This document shows, in pieces, positions 1 through 9,414 of a stretch of 14,602 bases of DNA. Location of the stretch: NCBI GenBank assembly GCA_946886065.1, contig CAMPHU010000109.1, positions 1 to 14,602 on the forward strand. Direction: 5' to 3'. This DNA comes from an uncultured Massilia sp. GTDB taxonomy: Bacteria > Pseudomonadota > Gammaproteobacteria > Burkholderiales > Burkholderiaceae. Under the pieces are notes generated by a model. The model was given only the letters and a program-made list of their open reading frames with translations, did not search any database and was not told the origin of the DNA. Each line of letters opens with the position of its first letter. Positions within the stretch are counted from its first letter, which is position 1. The translations under genes and the position numbers were made by a program.

Positions 1-576
1 GGCCGGCTGGCGCGGCACGCCCGCGCGCTCCAGGTAGGCGGGACTGGCGCACACCACCAGCGGCGTGGCGGCCAGCCCGAGCGCGCGCACGCTGCTGTCC
101 TTGAGGCGGCCGAAACGCAGCGCCAGGTCGTTGCGGTCGCGTACCAGGTCGCTGTGGACGTCGCTGACGTTCAGGCGCAGCTGTACCCTCGGATGGGCGG
201 CGCGGTAGCGCGCCAGCAGCGGCGCCAGCCAGGGCAGGCAGCCGCCCGGCAGCGACAGGCCCAGCTGCCCGCTGAGTTCCGCGGGCGCCGTCAGCTGCTC
301 CTGCATCTGGTCGAGCTGGGCGAGCAGGGCGCCGTAGGCCTCGAAGGCTTCCTGGCCGCGCCCGGTCGGCACCATATTGCGCCTGTCGCGCGCCAGCAGC
401 TGGACCCCGAGTTCCGCTTCCAGGCGCGCGATGTTCTTGCTCACTCCGGAGGGCGTCAGGCCCAGCAGGCGCGCCGCGCTGGTGATGCCGCCGGTGCGCA
501 CGGTCTGCACGAAGCAGCGCTGCTTGATCAGGTCCTGGGCGCCGATGTTGACTTTGTGTCCACTTGGTTTCGCCAT
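1..576 (-). CDS. LysR-family transcriptional regulator, 3' end outside window
   Basis: The minus strand stays open from an ATG at 576 to the window edge, giving the first 192 residues of a family that is usually about 300 long, so roughly a third is missing. A LysR winged helix-turn-helix is clear: residues about 14-72, with the helix pair around SAARLLGLTPSGVSKNIARL (33-52). A linker and the start of the periplasmic-binding-like effector domain follow, reaching the usual VVCASPAYLERAG motif near residues 172-184. Such proteins bind DNA as tetramers and respond to a small molecule; the effector here cannot be read. It is divergent from the cupin gene with a 77-base spacer, the classic layout in which a LysR protein controls its neighbour and itself. 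The family call is firm; the target is inferred from position. Confidence 0.93.
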   Translation of the reverse strand, partial: MAKPSGHKVNIGAQDLIKQRCFVQTVRTGGITSAARLLGLTPSGVSKNIARLEAELGVQLLARDRRNMVPTGRGQEAFEAYGALLAQLDQMQEQLTAPAELSGQLGLSLPGGCLPWLAPLLARYRAAHPRVQLRLNVSDVHSDLVRDRNDLALRFGRLKDSSVRALGLAATPLVVCASPAYLERAGVPRQPA

Positions 577-591
577 GTCGTGAGCTTCTCC

Positions 592-638
592 CTGTGCCGG
601 CGTGCGCGCATACTTCCTGCATCCCCCAACCCGCACAG
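592..638. promoter_or_regulatory. possible operator: inverted repeat in LysR/cupin spacer
   Basis: CTGTGC (592-597) and GCACAG (633-638) form inverted arms, with CTGTGCCGG against CCCGCACAG matching at eight of nine positions. They sit 35 bases apart between the two divergent starts. LysR proteins often contact two sites in such spacers. The spacing is long for a single dimer site, so this may be chance. Confidence 0.25.
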
Positions 639-653
639 CGAAAGGAGCAGGCC

Positions 654-1025
654 ATGCAAGTCCGCCACGTCGATTCGATCCCGGTGACCGAGCTGCCGGG
701 TCTCAGGCACCAGACCCTCGCCTCGCAAGCCGGCGGCATTCAAGCCTTCGAAGTCTGGCGGCAGTCGCTGGCGCCGGGCAGCGCAACCCCGCTGCACCGC
801 CACGATTGCGAGGAAGTGGTCGTCTTTACAGGGGGCAGCGGCATTATGCACCATGCCGGAACGGAAACGCCATGCACGGCCGGCACGGTGCTGCTGTGCC
901 AGCCGAACGAATTGCACCAGATCGTGAATAGCGGCGGCGAGCCTCTCACCCTGTTCGGGATCTTGTCGGGCTCGCCGGTGCCGGTGGTGGATGCCGAGGG
1001 CGCGGAAATCCCGCTGCCCTGGTGA
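654..1025 (+). CDS. small cupin-domain protein
   Basis: The 123-residue product is a single cupin barrel. The metal-binding set is present: H48, H50 and E54 in the first motif (HRHDCEE) and H88 in the second (QPNELHQI). The ATG at 654 is preceded by AAAGGAG (641-647) at good spacing, which decides it over earlier in-frame starts. Single-domain cupins of this kind are dioxygenases, isomerases, or ligand-binding proteins; no residue seen here fixes the substrate. The gene is divergent from a LysR regulator, which suggests inducible expression. It ends one base before the convergent alanine racemase gene ends, so there is no room for a separate terminator. Fold call is secure; the reaction is unknown. 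Confidence 0.88.
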   Translation: MQVRHVDSIPVTELPGLRHQTLASQAGGIQAFEVWRQSLAPGSATPLHRHDCEEVVVFTGGSGIMHHAGTETPCTAGTVLLCQPNELHQIVNSGGEPLTLFGILSGSPVPVVDAEGAEIPLPW

Positions 1026-1026
1026 C

Positions 1027-2157
1027 TCAGGAGAGGTAGTTGCGGTGGAAGCGCCGCCCCAGGCGGGTCAGCACCTCGTAGCCGATGGTGCCGGCCTGCG
1101 CGGCGACCGCGTCCACCGGCTGCTGTGCGCACAGCAGCTCCACCAGCTGGCCCGGCGCCACGCGCGTCTCGGGCAGGCCGGTGACGTCGAGCGTGATCGA
1201 ATCCATCGACACCGTGCCGGCGAAGGGCACGGCCTGGCCGTCCACGTAGGCGTGCGACTGGCCGGTGAGGGCGCGCAGCCAGCCGTCGGCATAGCCGATG
1301 GCGATGGTGGCAATGCGGCGCCTGTCCTTGGCGACGTAGCGTGCGCCGTAGCCGACGATGTCGCCGTCCCCGATGCTGCGCACCTGGACGATGCGCGCCG
1401 CCAGCGACACGGCCTGGCGCAGCGGATTGTCCTTGCCCGGGTGCGGATTGATGCCGTACAGGGCCGCGCCCGGCCGCAGCAGGTCGTAGTGGTAGGCGCC
1501 GCCCAGGAACACCCCGGAGGAATTGGCCAGGCTGGCCGGCACGCCGGGGAAGCGTGCGCGCAGCTGTTCGAAGCGCAGGCGCTGGCCTTCGTTGAGCGGA
1601 TGGCTGGGCTCGTCGGCGCAGGCCAGGTGGCTCATCACGAGCTGCAGGTCGAGGCCGGACAGCCAGTCGGGTTCAAGCGACAGCGCGGCCAGGTCGGCGG
1701 GCGCGAAGCCCATGCGCGACATGCCGGTGTCGGCCTGGATCGCGGCCGGCAGGCGGCGGCCCAGCTGGCGCGCGCTGGCGCGCCATTCCTGCAGCTGGCC
1801 CGGGTCGTTCAGCACCGGCACCAGGTCGTACTGGTAGAAATCGGGCGCGGTGCCGGCGGGCGGTCCGTGCAGCACGTAGATGGTGCAGCCGTCCGGCACC
1901 AGCTGGCGCAGGCGCATGCCTTCGGCCACGTGGGCCGTGAAGAACAGCTTGCAGCCTTCCGCGGCCAGGGCCGGGGCCACCTGTTCCATGCCCAGGCCGT
2001 AGGCGTCGGCCTTCATCACGGCCGCGCAACTTGCCGCGGGCGCCTGTGCCGCCAGCAGGCGGTAGTTGGCGCGGATGGCGCCCAGGTCCACGGTCAGGAC
2101 CGCGCCCGCGCGCGCCAGTTCGCTGGCCGCGCGCATGCTTGTCACATCGCGGTTCAT
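1027..2157 (-). CDS. alr: alanine racemase (catabolic, DadX-like)
   Basis: This PLP enzyme interconverts L- and D-alanine. The 376-residue product carries the PLP lysine K49 in [11 protein letters not shown], the DTGMSRMGF segment (143-151), the catalytic tyrosine Y270 in VGYGARY, and the substrate-binding TVSMD (315-319). Length is slightly above the 356-359 residues of the E. coli enzymes. The position of the carbamylated lysine of the Geobacillus enzyme (K129, just before DTGM) appears to be glutamine (Q141), a substitution also known in other racemases. Its ATG overlaps the dadA stop as ATGA (2157-2154), so translation is probably coupled. Pairing with dadA points to alanine catabolism rather than wall synthesis alone; the symbol dadX would also be defensible. 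Confidence 0.95.
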   Translation of the reverse strand: MNRDVTSMRAASELARAGAVLTVDLGAIRANYRLLAAQAPAASCAAVMKADAYGLGMEQVAPALAAEGCKLFFTAHVAEGMRLRQLVPDGCTIYVLHGPPAGTAPDFYQYDLVPVLNDPGQLQEWRASARQLGRRLPAAIQADTGMSRMGFAPADLAALSLEPDWLSGLDLQLVMSHLACADEPSHPLNEGQRLRFEQLRARFPGVPASLANSSGVFLGGAYHYDLLRPGAALYGINPHPGKDNPLRQAVSLAARIVQVRSIGDGDIVGYGARYVAKDRRRIATIAIGYADGWLRALTGQSHAYVDGQAVPFAGTVSMDSITLDVTGLPETRVAPGQLVELLCAQQPVDAVAAQAGTIGYEVLTRLGRRFHRNYLS

Positions 2158-3446
2158 GCCTGGGCCAGTTCGCCTTGCGGATTGGCGTTCGGGGTGCCGG
2201 CATAGCGGAACACGGCGAGGTCGTCGGCGCGGATGGCCGGCGACTTGCCGCCCACCAGGTCGGCGATCACGCTGGCCGAGCCGCAGGCCATGGTCCAGCC
2301 CAGGGTGCCGTGGCCGGTGTTGACGAACAGGTTGCCCAGCGGGGTGGCGCCCACCACCGGGGTGCTGTCCGGGGTCATCGGGCGCAGGCCGGTCCAGAAG
2401 CTGGCCTGGCTGGTGTCGCCGCCGCCCGGGAACAGGTCGTTGACCACCAGCTCCAGGGTTTCACGGCGGCGCGGGTTGAGTTCCTTGCTGTAGCCGGCGA
2501 TTTCGGCCATGCCGCCCACGCGGATGCGGTCGTCGAAGCGGGTCACGGCGATCTTGTAGGTCTCGTCGAGGATGGTCGACACAGGGGCGCGGCTGGCGTC
2601 GGTGATCGGCACGGTGATCGAATAACCCTTGAGCGGGTAGACCGGCAGCGGGAACCAGCGCTGCAGCAGCAGGCGCGAGTAGCTGCCCAGCGCCAGCACG
2701 TAGCGGTCGGCGCTGAACGTTCCCTTGTCGGTGACCACGCCGCTGACCTGGCCACCGGTCTCGACCAGGCGCTGGATGCTCACGCCGTATTCGAACTGCA
2801 CGCCCAGGGCGCGCGCCATCTCGGCCAGCTTCGTGGTGAACATCTGGCAGTCGCCGGTCTCGTCGTTCGGCAGGCGCAGGCCGCCGACCAGTTTTTCGCG
2901 CACATGCGCCAGGGCCGGTTCGGCCTGGGCCAGCTGCGCGCTGGTGAGCAGTTCGTAGGCCACGCCGGCCTGCCTGAGCACTTCGATGTCCTTGCCGGCG
3001 GCGTCGAACTGCGCCTGGGTGCGGAACAGCTGCAGGGTGCCCTGCTGGCGGCCTTCGTAGCCGATGCCGGTTTCCTGGCGCAGCGCGCGCATGCAGTCGC
3101 GGCTGTACTCGGCCAGGCGCACCATGCGCTCCTTGTTGACGGCGTAGCGGTCGGCGGAGCAGTTGCGGTACATCTGCCACATCCAGGCCAGCTGGAACAG
3201 GCTGCCGTCCGGGCGGATGGCCAGCGGCGCATGGCGCTGGAACAGCCACTTGGCGGCCTTCAGCGGGATGCCGGGAGCGGCCCAGGGCGAGGCATAGCCG
3301 GGCGAGATCTGGCCGGCGTTGGCGAAACTGGTCTCCAGCGCAGGGCCGGGTTGACGGTCGATGACGGTGACTGCATGGCCGGCTTTCGCCAGATAATACG
3401 CGGTGGTGACGCCGACCACGCCGCTGCCCAGCACGATGACTCGCAT
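2154..3446 (-). CDS. dadA: D-amino acid dehydrogenase
   Basis: This membrane-associated FAD flavoprotein oxidises D-alanine and other D-amino acids to 2-oxo acids and ammonia, passing electrons to the quinone pool. The 430-residue product matches the family length (E. coli DadA is 432). It opens with the Rossmann FAD motif [18 protein letters not shown] (G7, G9, G12) and acidic D30, followed by the DadA signature [17 protein letters not shown] (39-55). The C-terminus carries [12 protein letters not shown], another conserved FAD/substrate segment. The frame is open further upstream to about 3953, but the motif order and a GGGGAAG ribosome site just before the ATG at 3446 fix this start. First gene of a dadA-alr operon, divergent from the Lrp-type regulator. 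Confidence 0.96.
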   Translation of the reverse strand: MRVIVLGSGVVGVTTAYYLAKAGHAVTVIDRQPGPALETSFANAGQISPGYASPWAAPGIPLKAAKWLFQRHAPLAIRPDGSLFQLAWMWQMYRNCSADRYAVNKERMVRLAEYSRDCMRALRQETGIGYEGRQQGTLQLFRTQAQFDAAGKDIEVLRQAGVAYELLTSAQLAQAEPALAHVREKLVGGLRLPNDETGDCQMFTTKLAEMARALGVQFEYGVSIQRLVETGGQVSGVVTDKGTFSADRYVLALGSYSRLLLQRWFPLPVYPLKGYSITVPITDASRAPVSTILDETYKIAVTRFDDRIRVGGMAEIAGYSKELNPRRRETLELVVNDLFPGGGDTSQASFWTGLRPMTPDSTPVVGATPLGNLFVNTGHGTLGWTMACGSASVIADLVGGKSPAIRADDLAVFRYAGTPNANPQGELAQA

Positions 3447-3482
3447 AGCTTCCCCGAAGAAGAGACAAAGATTTAGTAAAGG

Positions 3483-3512
3483 TTGCCATGGTAGCGTCGG
3501 TGCTGCCATAAT
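3483..3512 (+). promoter_or_regulatory. predicted sigma-70 promoter for lrp
   Basis: TTGCCA (3483-3488) and CATAAT (3507-3512) are separated by 18 bases, placing transcription start near 3519 and leaving a leader of about 30 bases before the lrp ATG. The surrounding 102-base spacer is far more AT-rich than the flanking genes, as expected for an Lrp binding region. A segment CATAATTGTTTCTG loosely resembles an Lrp site, so autoregulation and control of dadA from here are plausible. Confidence 0.5.
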
Positions 3513-3548
3513 TGTTTCTGTTAATACACTCGTTTTTGGGAAAAATTC

Positions 3549-4034
3549 ATGCGCGTGCAAAAAGCCTCGAACCGCGTCCTGGACCGGATCGACCTGCACA
3601 TCCTGGCCATCCTGCAGCAGGACGGCCGCATCGTGATGAAGGACCTGGCGGAACAGGTCGGGCTCTCGCTCACGCCCTGCATCGAGCGCGTCAAGCGCAT
3701 GGAGCGCGACGGCGTGATCAGCGGCTACCATGCGCGCGTGAATCCCCAGGCGCTCGGCCTGCAGATCCTGGTGTTCGTGGAGATCACCCTGCACCAGAAA
3801 TCCGAGAAGGCCTTCGACCGCTTCAAGCGCGCCATGTTCGCCATTCCCGAGGTGCTGGAATGCCACCTGGTGTCGGGCGACTTCGACTACCTGATCAAGG
3901 CGCGCATTGCCGAGATGTCCGAATACCGGCGCCTGCTGGGCGAGATCCTGCACGTGGCCGACGCCGGCCAGTCCAAGAGCTATGTGGTGATGGAAGAGTT
4001 GAAGGAAACCCTGGTGCTGTCGATCGAGCGCTAG
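3549..4034 (+). CDS. lrp: Lrp/AsnC-family regulator (DadR-like)
   Basis: The 161-residue product is nearly the length of E. coli Lrp (164) and follows it motif by motif: LDRIDLHIL (11-19), a helix-turn-helix around 31-52 ([20 protein letters not shown]), then the RAM ligand-binding domain with LVFVEITL (74-81) and the highly conserved [17 protein letters not shown] (104-120), ending with [10 protein letters not shown]. It should form oligomers that wrap DNA and respond to alanine or leucine. Because it is divergent from dadA-alr, its likely job is control of alanine catabolism, as DadR does in Pseudomonas and Lrp in E. coli. The ribosome site is weak (GGGA). Family is certain; whether it is a global Lrp or a local DadR cannot be told from the sequence alone. 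Confidence 0.94.
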   Translation: MRVQKASNRVLDRIDLHILAILQQDGRIVMKDLAEQVGLSLTPCIERVKRMERDGVISGYHARVNPQALGLQILVFVEITLHQKSEKAFDRFKRAMFAIPEVLECHLVSGDFDYLIKARIAEMSEYRRLLGEILHVADAGQSKSYVVMEELKETLVLSIER

Positions 4035-4064
4035 GCTCCCGGGTGGCGGCCTCGGCTTCGGTTC

Positions 4065-4070
4065 TATAAT
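4065..4070 (+). promoter_or_regulatory. -10 element before the hybrid kinase gene
   Basis: A perfect TATAAT lies in the 61-base spacer after lrp, predicting a start near 4077 and a leader of about 19 bases. No good -35 is visible at 16-18 bases upstream, so an activator or a different sigma-factor contact may be needed. It suggests that the kinase has its own promoter apart from lrp read-through. Confidence 0.4.
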
Positions 4071-4095
4071 AGGATTTTTCCTACGGGGCTTCCCT

Positions 4096-6288
<2,193 letters not shown>

Positions 6289-6321
6289 GCACCGGGAAGG
6301 CCGAATGCCAGTCATGCAGCT

Positions 6322-6335
6322 TTGACGCAGATCAG
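6322..6335 (+). promoter_or_regulatory. FNR/Anr-like site upstream of phaB
   Basis: TTGACGCAGATCAG matches the FNR consensus TTGAT-N4-ATCAA except for a C in the first half and the last base. Its centre (6328.5) lies about 41 bases before the start predicted from a CATAGT -10 element (6357-6362), the position of class II FNR activation. The site is in the 110-base spacer between the kinase and the reductase. Confidence 0.5.
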
Positions 6336-6398
6336 ATCCGCATCCGTGCGCACGGCCATAGTGGCAGGGCGGCGGCTTGGAAGCCAGGAGGAGGCAGC

Positions 6399-7121
6399 AT
6401 GGGCAGAACGGCGATCGTGACGGGCGGTGCGCGCGGACTGGGCAAGGCGATTGCCCTGGCCTTGCGCGACAGCGGCCATCGGGTAGCGGCCAATTATTTG
6501 GTTGACGACGAGGAGGCGCGGCAGTTCCAGCAGGAGCACGGCATTCCCGTCTACCGCTGGGACGTGTCGGACGCCGCCGCCTGCCGCGACGGCGTGGCGC
6601 GGGTCGAGGCCGAGCTGGGACCGGTCGGGATCCTGGTGAACAACGCCGGCATCACGGCCGACGCCATGTTCCACAAGATGACCGAGGAGCAATGGTGGAG
6701 CGTCATACAGACCAATCTCGGCTCCATGTTCGCGATGACGCGCCCGGTGGTCGAGGGCATGCGCGCGCGCGGCTTCGGCCGCATCGTCAACATCAGCTCG
6801 ATCAACGCGCGCAAGGGCCAGGTCGGCCAGTGCAATTACGCGGCGGCCAAGGCGGGCATCCTCGGCTTCACCAAGGCGCTGGCGCTGGAAAACGCGGCCC
6901 GCAATGTCACCGTCAACGCCATCGCGCCCGGTTATTGCGACACGCCCATGGTGGCCGCCATGCGGCCCGATGTGCTGGCGGCGATCACGGACGGCATTCC
7001 CGCCGGGCGCCTGGGTACGGCGGCCGACATTGCGCGTACCGTGGTCTTCCTGGCGGACGACGCGGCCGGGTTCATCACGGGGGCGACCATCGACGTCAAT
7101 GGGGGCCAGTACCTGGCCTAG
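6399..7121 (+). CDS. phaB: acetoacetyl-CoA reductase, PhaB-like short-chain dehydrogenase
   Basis: The 240-residue product is a classical short-chain dehydrogenase: cofactor motif TGGARGLG (8-15), NNAG (81-84), and catalytic S134, Y147 and K151. It follows PhaB proteins closely beyond the generic fold: NNAGITADAMFHKMT, GRIVNISSINARKGQVGQ, NYAAAKAG, PGYCDTPMVAAMRPDVL and the IPAGRLG segment all correspond to the Ralstonia PhaB pattern. That enzyme reduces acetoacetyl-CoA to (R)-3-hydroxybutyryl-CoA with NADPH for polyhydroxybutyrate storage. The ATG at 6399 follows an excellent ribosome site, AGGAGGAGG (6386-6394); the frame is open earlier but without support. No phaA or phaC lies in the window, so it could be a second copy or a FabG-like enzyme with another substrate. 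It ends 32 bases from the convergent diguanylate cyclase. Confidence 0.82.
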   Translation: MGRTAIVTGGARGLGKAIALALRDSGHRVAANYLVDDEEARQFQQEHGIPVYRWDVSDAAACRDGVARVEAELGPVGILVNNAGITADAMFHKMTEEQWWSVIQTNLGSMFAMTRPVVEGMRARGFGRIVNISSINARKGQVGQCNYAAAKAGILGFTKALALENAARNVTVNAIAPGYCDTPMVAAMRPDVLAAITDGIPAGRLGTAADIARTVVFLADDAAGFITGATIDVNGGQYLA

Positions 7122-7153
7122 GGCGGCCGGGCGCCGGGACGGCGATGCTGGCC

Positions 7154-8323
7154 TCAGGCGCGCTGGCCATGCAGGGCGCTGGGCGCCAGCAGGGTGCGGT
7201 TGCGGCCCGAGGTCTTGGCCCGGTACAGGGCCACATCGGCGTCGCGCAGCAGCTCGCCCCAGGCGCCATGCTTGTCGAGCACGCTGACGCCGATGCTGAT
7301 CGTGCAGCGCATCGGTCCGATGGTGGAGTTCATGCGCAGGGCGGCGAAGCTGGTGCGGATGCGCTCGGCGCAGGCGAGCGCTTCGCCGGCCCGGGTTTCC
7401 GGCATCACGCAGACGAATTCCTCGCCGCCCAGGCGGCCAATGTAGTCGCTGCCGCGCAGGCTGCGCAGGCAGGTCGCCACCAGCGCACGGATCACGGCGT
7501 CGCCGGCGTCGTGGCCGTGGCGGTCGTTGACGCCCTTGAAGTAATCGATGTCGATCATCGCCACCGCCAGCGGGCGGCCGTGGCGCAGGGCCAGGGCCAG
7601 GTCGCGCTCGGCCAGCTCGGTGACGTAGGCGCGCGACAGGGCGCCGCTCAGGCTGTCGTGGCGGCAGGCGTCGAGCAGTTGCTGCTCGCGCAGCCAGACA
7701 TCGCGCCGCAGGCAGCCGTTGACGCGCGACAGGCTCAGCGCCAGCAGCAAGGCCGCACCGCAGGCCGCCAGGCCTGCCAGCCACATCGGTGCGGGCAAGG
7801 CGATGGCGCCCAGCACGGCATAGGCCAGCAGCGGCATCGCCAGTACCAGCAGGCAGCGCAGCGGACGTGGATCGACCAGTCCGATGCTCAGCATGGATGC
7901 GACCAGCGCCGGCGTGCCATGCAACAAGCCGTTTTCGAAGGTGCTGGCGCACAGGAACAAGGCCGCCGTGTGGGTGGCGTAGAGCAGCACGCAGCGCCAG
8001 GTGGGCGACCAGGGAATCCGGGTCTTGAACCAGGCGAGGGCGCCGGCCGCGACCAGGGACAGGCGCAGCAGGAGCAGCTGCAGTCCTTGCGGGTGGCCGA
8101 GCAGCAGGTCCCAGGCGCCCAGCATCAGGACACAGGCGCCGAGGGCCGGCCCGAGCGCGGGCAGCAGGCGCTCGACGGTCTGGTCGGCGCACTGGTTCAG
8201 CTGGCGCGTTTGCTCGGGTGTCAGCGGCGGCGGCTGCCGCGGACGACCCGCAAAGAAACGGAAGCGCCGGCCCGCACGCAAGCCGGAGGGGGGCTGCGCC
8301 GGACTGGGGAAGAACACGGACAT
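7154..8323 (-). CDS. membrane-bound diguanylate cyclase (GGDEF)
   Basis: The N-terminal half has several hydrophobic segments (about five or six between residues 55 and 200 of the 389-residue form), followed by a GGDEF domain that makes cyclic di-GMP from two GTP. The active-site motif is intact as GGEEF in RLGGEEFVCVMP, and five residues before it lies RGSD, the RxxD inhibitory site for product feedback. MIDIDYFKGVNDRHGHDAGD, the metal and GTP-binding region, is also intact. No EAL or PAS domain is present; the membrane region may sense a signal. I chose the ATG at 8323 because AAAGG lies seven bases before it; an in-frame GTG at 8341 would add six residues. An FNR-type site upstream suggests low-oxygen control. 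Confidence 0.92.
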   Translation of the reverse strand: MSVFFPSPAQPPSGLRAGRRFRFFAGRPRQPPPLTPEQTRQLNQCADQTVERLLPALGPALGACVLMLGAWDLLLGHPQGLQLLLLRLSLVAAGALAWFKTRIPWSPTWRCVLLYATHTAALFLCASTFENGLLHGTPALVASMLSIGLVDPRPLRCLLVLAMPLLAYAVLGAIALPAPMWLAGLAACGAALLLALSLSRVNGCLRRDVWLREQQLLDACRHDSLSGALSRAYVTELAERDLALALRHGRPLAVAMIDIDYFKGVNDRHGHDAGDAVIRALVATCLRSLRGSDYIGRLGGEEFVCVMPETRAGEALACAERIRTSFAALRMNSTIGPMRCTISIGVSVLDKHGAWGELLRDADVALYRAKTSGRNRTLLAPSALHGQRA

Positions 8324-8401
8324 CGCATTGCCTTTGCCCACATGAGCATGTGATTCGACTGCTGCATCCGCGAAGGATGGCGAGCCTCTGGCAATACCTG
8401 C

Positions 8402-8415
8402 TTGATGTGGATCAA
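8402..8415 (-). promoter_or_regulatory. consensus FNR/Anr site upstream of diguanylate cyclase
   Basis: TTGATGTGGATCAA is a perfect match to TTGAT-N4-ATCAA. It lies in the 143-base spacer, 78 bases before the chosen start of the diguanylate cyclase gene. With the box at -41.5 the -10 would be CATCCT (8379-8374), a three-of-six match, as is common for activated promoters. The phosphoesterase gene ends upstream, so the only gene it can drive on this strand is the cyclase. Confidence 0.7.
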
Positions 8416-8444
8416 ACCGATTCGTCGCGCTGTCAACCGATTCG
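8415..8444. repeat. tandem pair of AACCGATTCG, 20-base period
   Basis: AACCGATTCG occurs at 8415-8424 and again at 8435-8444, exactly two helical turns apart, directly abutting the FNR-type site. Same-face spacing fits two copies of a protein-binding half site, but no regulator is known to me for this motif, and chance duplication is possible. Confidence 0.4.
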
Positions 8445-8466
8445 CGTAACTCAGAGACTACACCCT

Positions 8467-9288
8467 TTAGAGGTCGATGACGAGGTCCGGGCGGAAAGCT
8501 TCCTGTTCACCCTTGCTGAGGTAGCCAAGGGGGTTGGCGACCACGCGGCAGGACCAGGCGCGGCCCTTGTCGGTCCCCGTTACCACGTAGTCGTTGTGGC
8601 AGTGCAAGTGACCGTGGACCCAGATGTCAGCCAGGGCCAGCATGTCGTCCATGGCGTTGCAGAAACCCGCGGTGCCGGGCGTGATGCCGTAGCGCGGATC
8701 GGCGCTTTGCAGGCTGGGTGCGAAATGGGTGACGGCGACCGTGACGCCGTCGAAGGGGAGGGCCAGGGCGCCGCGCAACCAGGCCTGGCAGTCGAGCGAC
8801 ATCTCGCGCATCTCCTCGGCCAGCACCGGCACGCCCGCCTTGAGCGTGGTGTTCTTGCTGAGATAGTAGTTGGCGGCGCGAAAGGCTTTGGCGCGCTGCT
8901 GCAGCTGCTTGGTCAATTCCTTCTCGCGCAAGGCGAGGGCGTCGAAGTCGGCCCACAGGGTGGTGCCGATGAAGCGGACGCGGCCCATGGTGACGGTTTC
9001 GCGGTCGAGCCAGACGATGCCCAGACGCTCGCAGGTGGCGCGCAGCCGGGCATAGGTCTCGTCGAACTCGAGCCCGTCGAATTCATGGTTGCCCGGCACA
9101 TACAGCACGGTGCGGCCATCCCGCGGCGCGAAGCGTTCCAGGCCGAAATCAAGGCTCTCCAGGCGCGAGCCGGACTGGTAGGAGCCGATGTCGCCGGCCA
9201 GGATCACCACATCGGTATCGGCGGCGATGACGGGCTGGAAAGCCGGGTAACGTTCGAGGTGCAGGTCGGAAAAGAGCTGGATGCGCAT
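8467..9288 (-). CDS. calcineurin-like metallophosphoesterase
   Basis: The 273-residue product has the full metallophosphoesterase motif series: D8 and H10 in SDLHLE, D33 in GDIG, N67 and H68 in GNHEFD, H188 in THFAP, and HGHLH (225-229). These ligands hold two metal ions that hydrolyse a phosphomonoester or diester. The protein has no signal peptide or membrane segment, so it should be cytoplasmic. The substrate cannot be read; nucleotides and cyclic nucleotides are common in the superfamily. A TATACT hexamer (9303-9298) lies only nine bases before the ATG and no ribosome site is visible, so the mRNA may be nearly leaderless. It is followed on the same strand by the diguanylate cyclase after 143 bases, probably a separate transcript. 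Confidence 0.9.
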   Translation of the reverse strand: MRIQLFSDLHLERYPAFQPVIAADTDVVILAGDIGSYQSGSRLESLDFGLERFAPRDGRTVLYVPGNHEFDGLEFDETYARLRATCERLGIVWLDRETVTMGRVRFIGTTLWADFDALALREKELTKQLQQRAKAFRAANYYLSKNTTLKAGVPVLAEEMREMSLDCQAWLRGALALPFDGVTVAVTHFAPSLQSADPRYGITPGTAGFCNAMDDMLALADIWVHGHLHCHNDYVVTGTDKGRAWSCRVVANPLGYLSKGEQEAFRPDLVIDL

Positions 9289-9339
9289 GGTTCGCGCAGT
9301 ATAGCGGCATCCAGCGCAGCTTGCCCCGCCGCCAGCTCG

Positions 9340-9414
9340 TCAGGGCGTGCCCACGTAGAGCACGATCTTGCCCACGGCGCGTCCGCTCTCGCTCAAGGCA
9401 TGGGCGGTGATCAA
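9340..9414 (-). pseudogene. 3' remnant of zinc-type alcohol dehydrogenase/quinone oxidoreductase
   Basis: The minus strand encodes a 24-residue tail, ITAHALSESGRAVGKIVLYV plus a few residues and a TGA stop at 9342-9340. This is the standard C-terminal helix and last strand of MDR-family NAD(P)H:quinone oxidoreductases (AH-x-x-x-E-x-G-x-x-x-GKIVL). Upstream of about 9414 the reading frame loses all resemblance to the family, so about 300 residues are missing. The tail cannot function alone. It abuts the flavin-reductase remnant on the other strand. The family call rests on a short motif and could be checked by a protein search. Confidence 0.6.

Noticed and set aside
2031..3476. A plus-strand open frame of 481 codons opposite dadA
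   Set aside because: Antisense to a well-supported dadA, with no recognisable motif or ribosome site.
4069..4082. AGGA-TTTT-TCCT-like small palindrome before the kinase gene
   Set aside because: The stem is only four bases and lies in the leader; too short to claim a terminator or operator.
7122..7153. GC-rich spacer between phaB and the cyclase as a terminator
   Set aside because: It can form small GC pairings but has no T run on either strand and no long clean stem.
6312..8192. A minus-strand open frame of 626 codons across phaB and the cyclase
   Set aside because: Out of frame with the intact GGDEF domain and antisense to phaB; composition is Arg/Ala rich with no domain.
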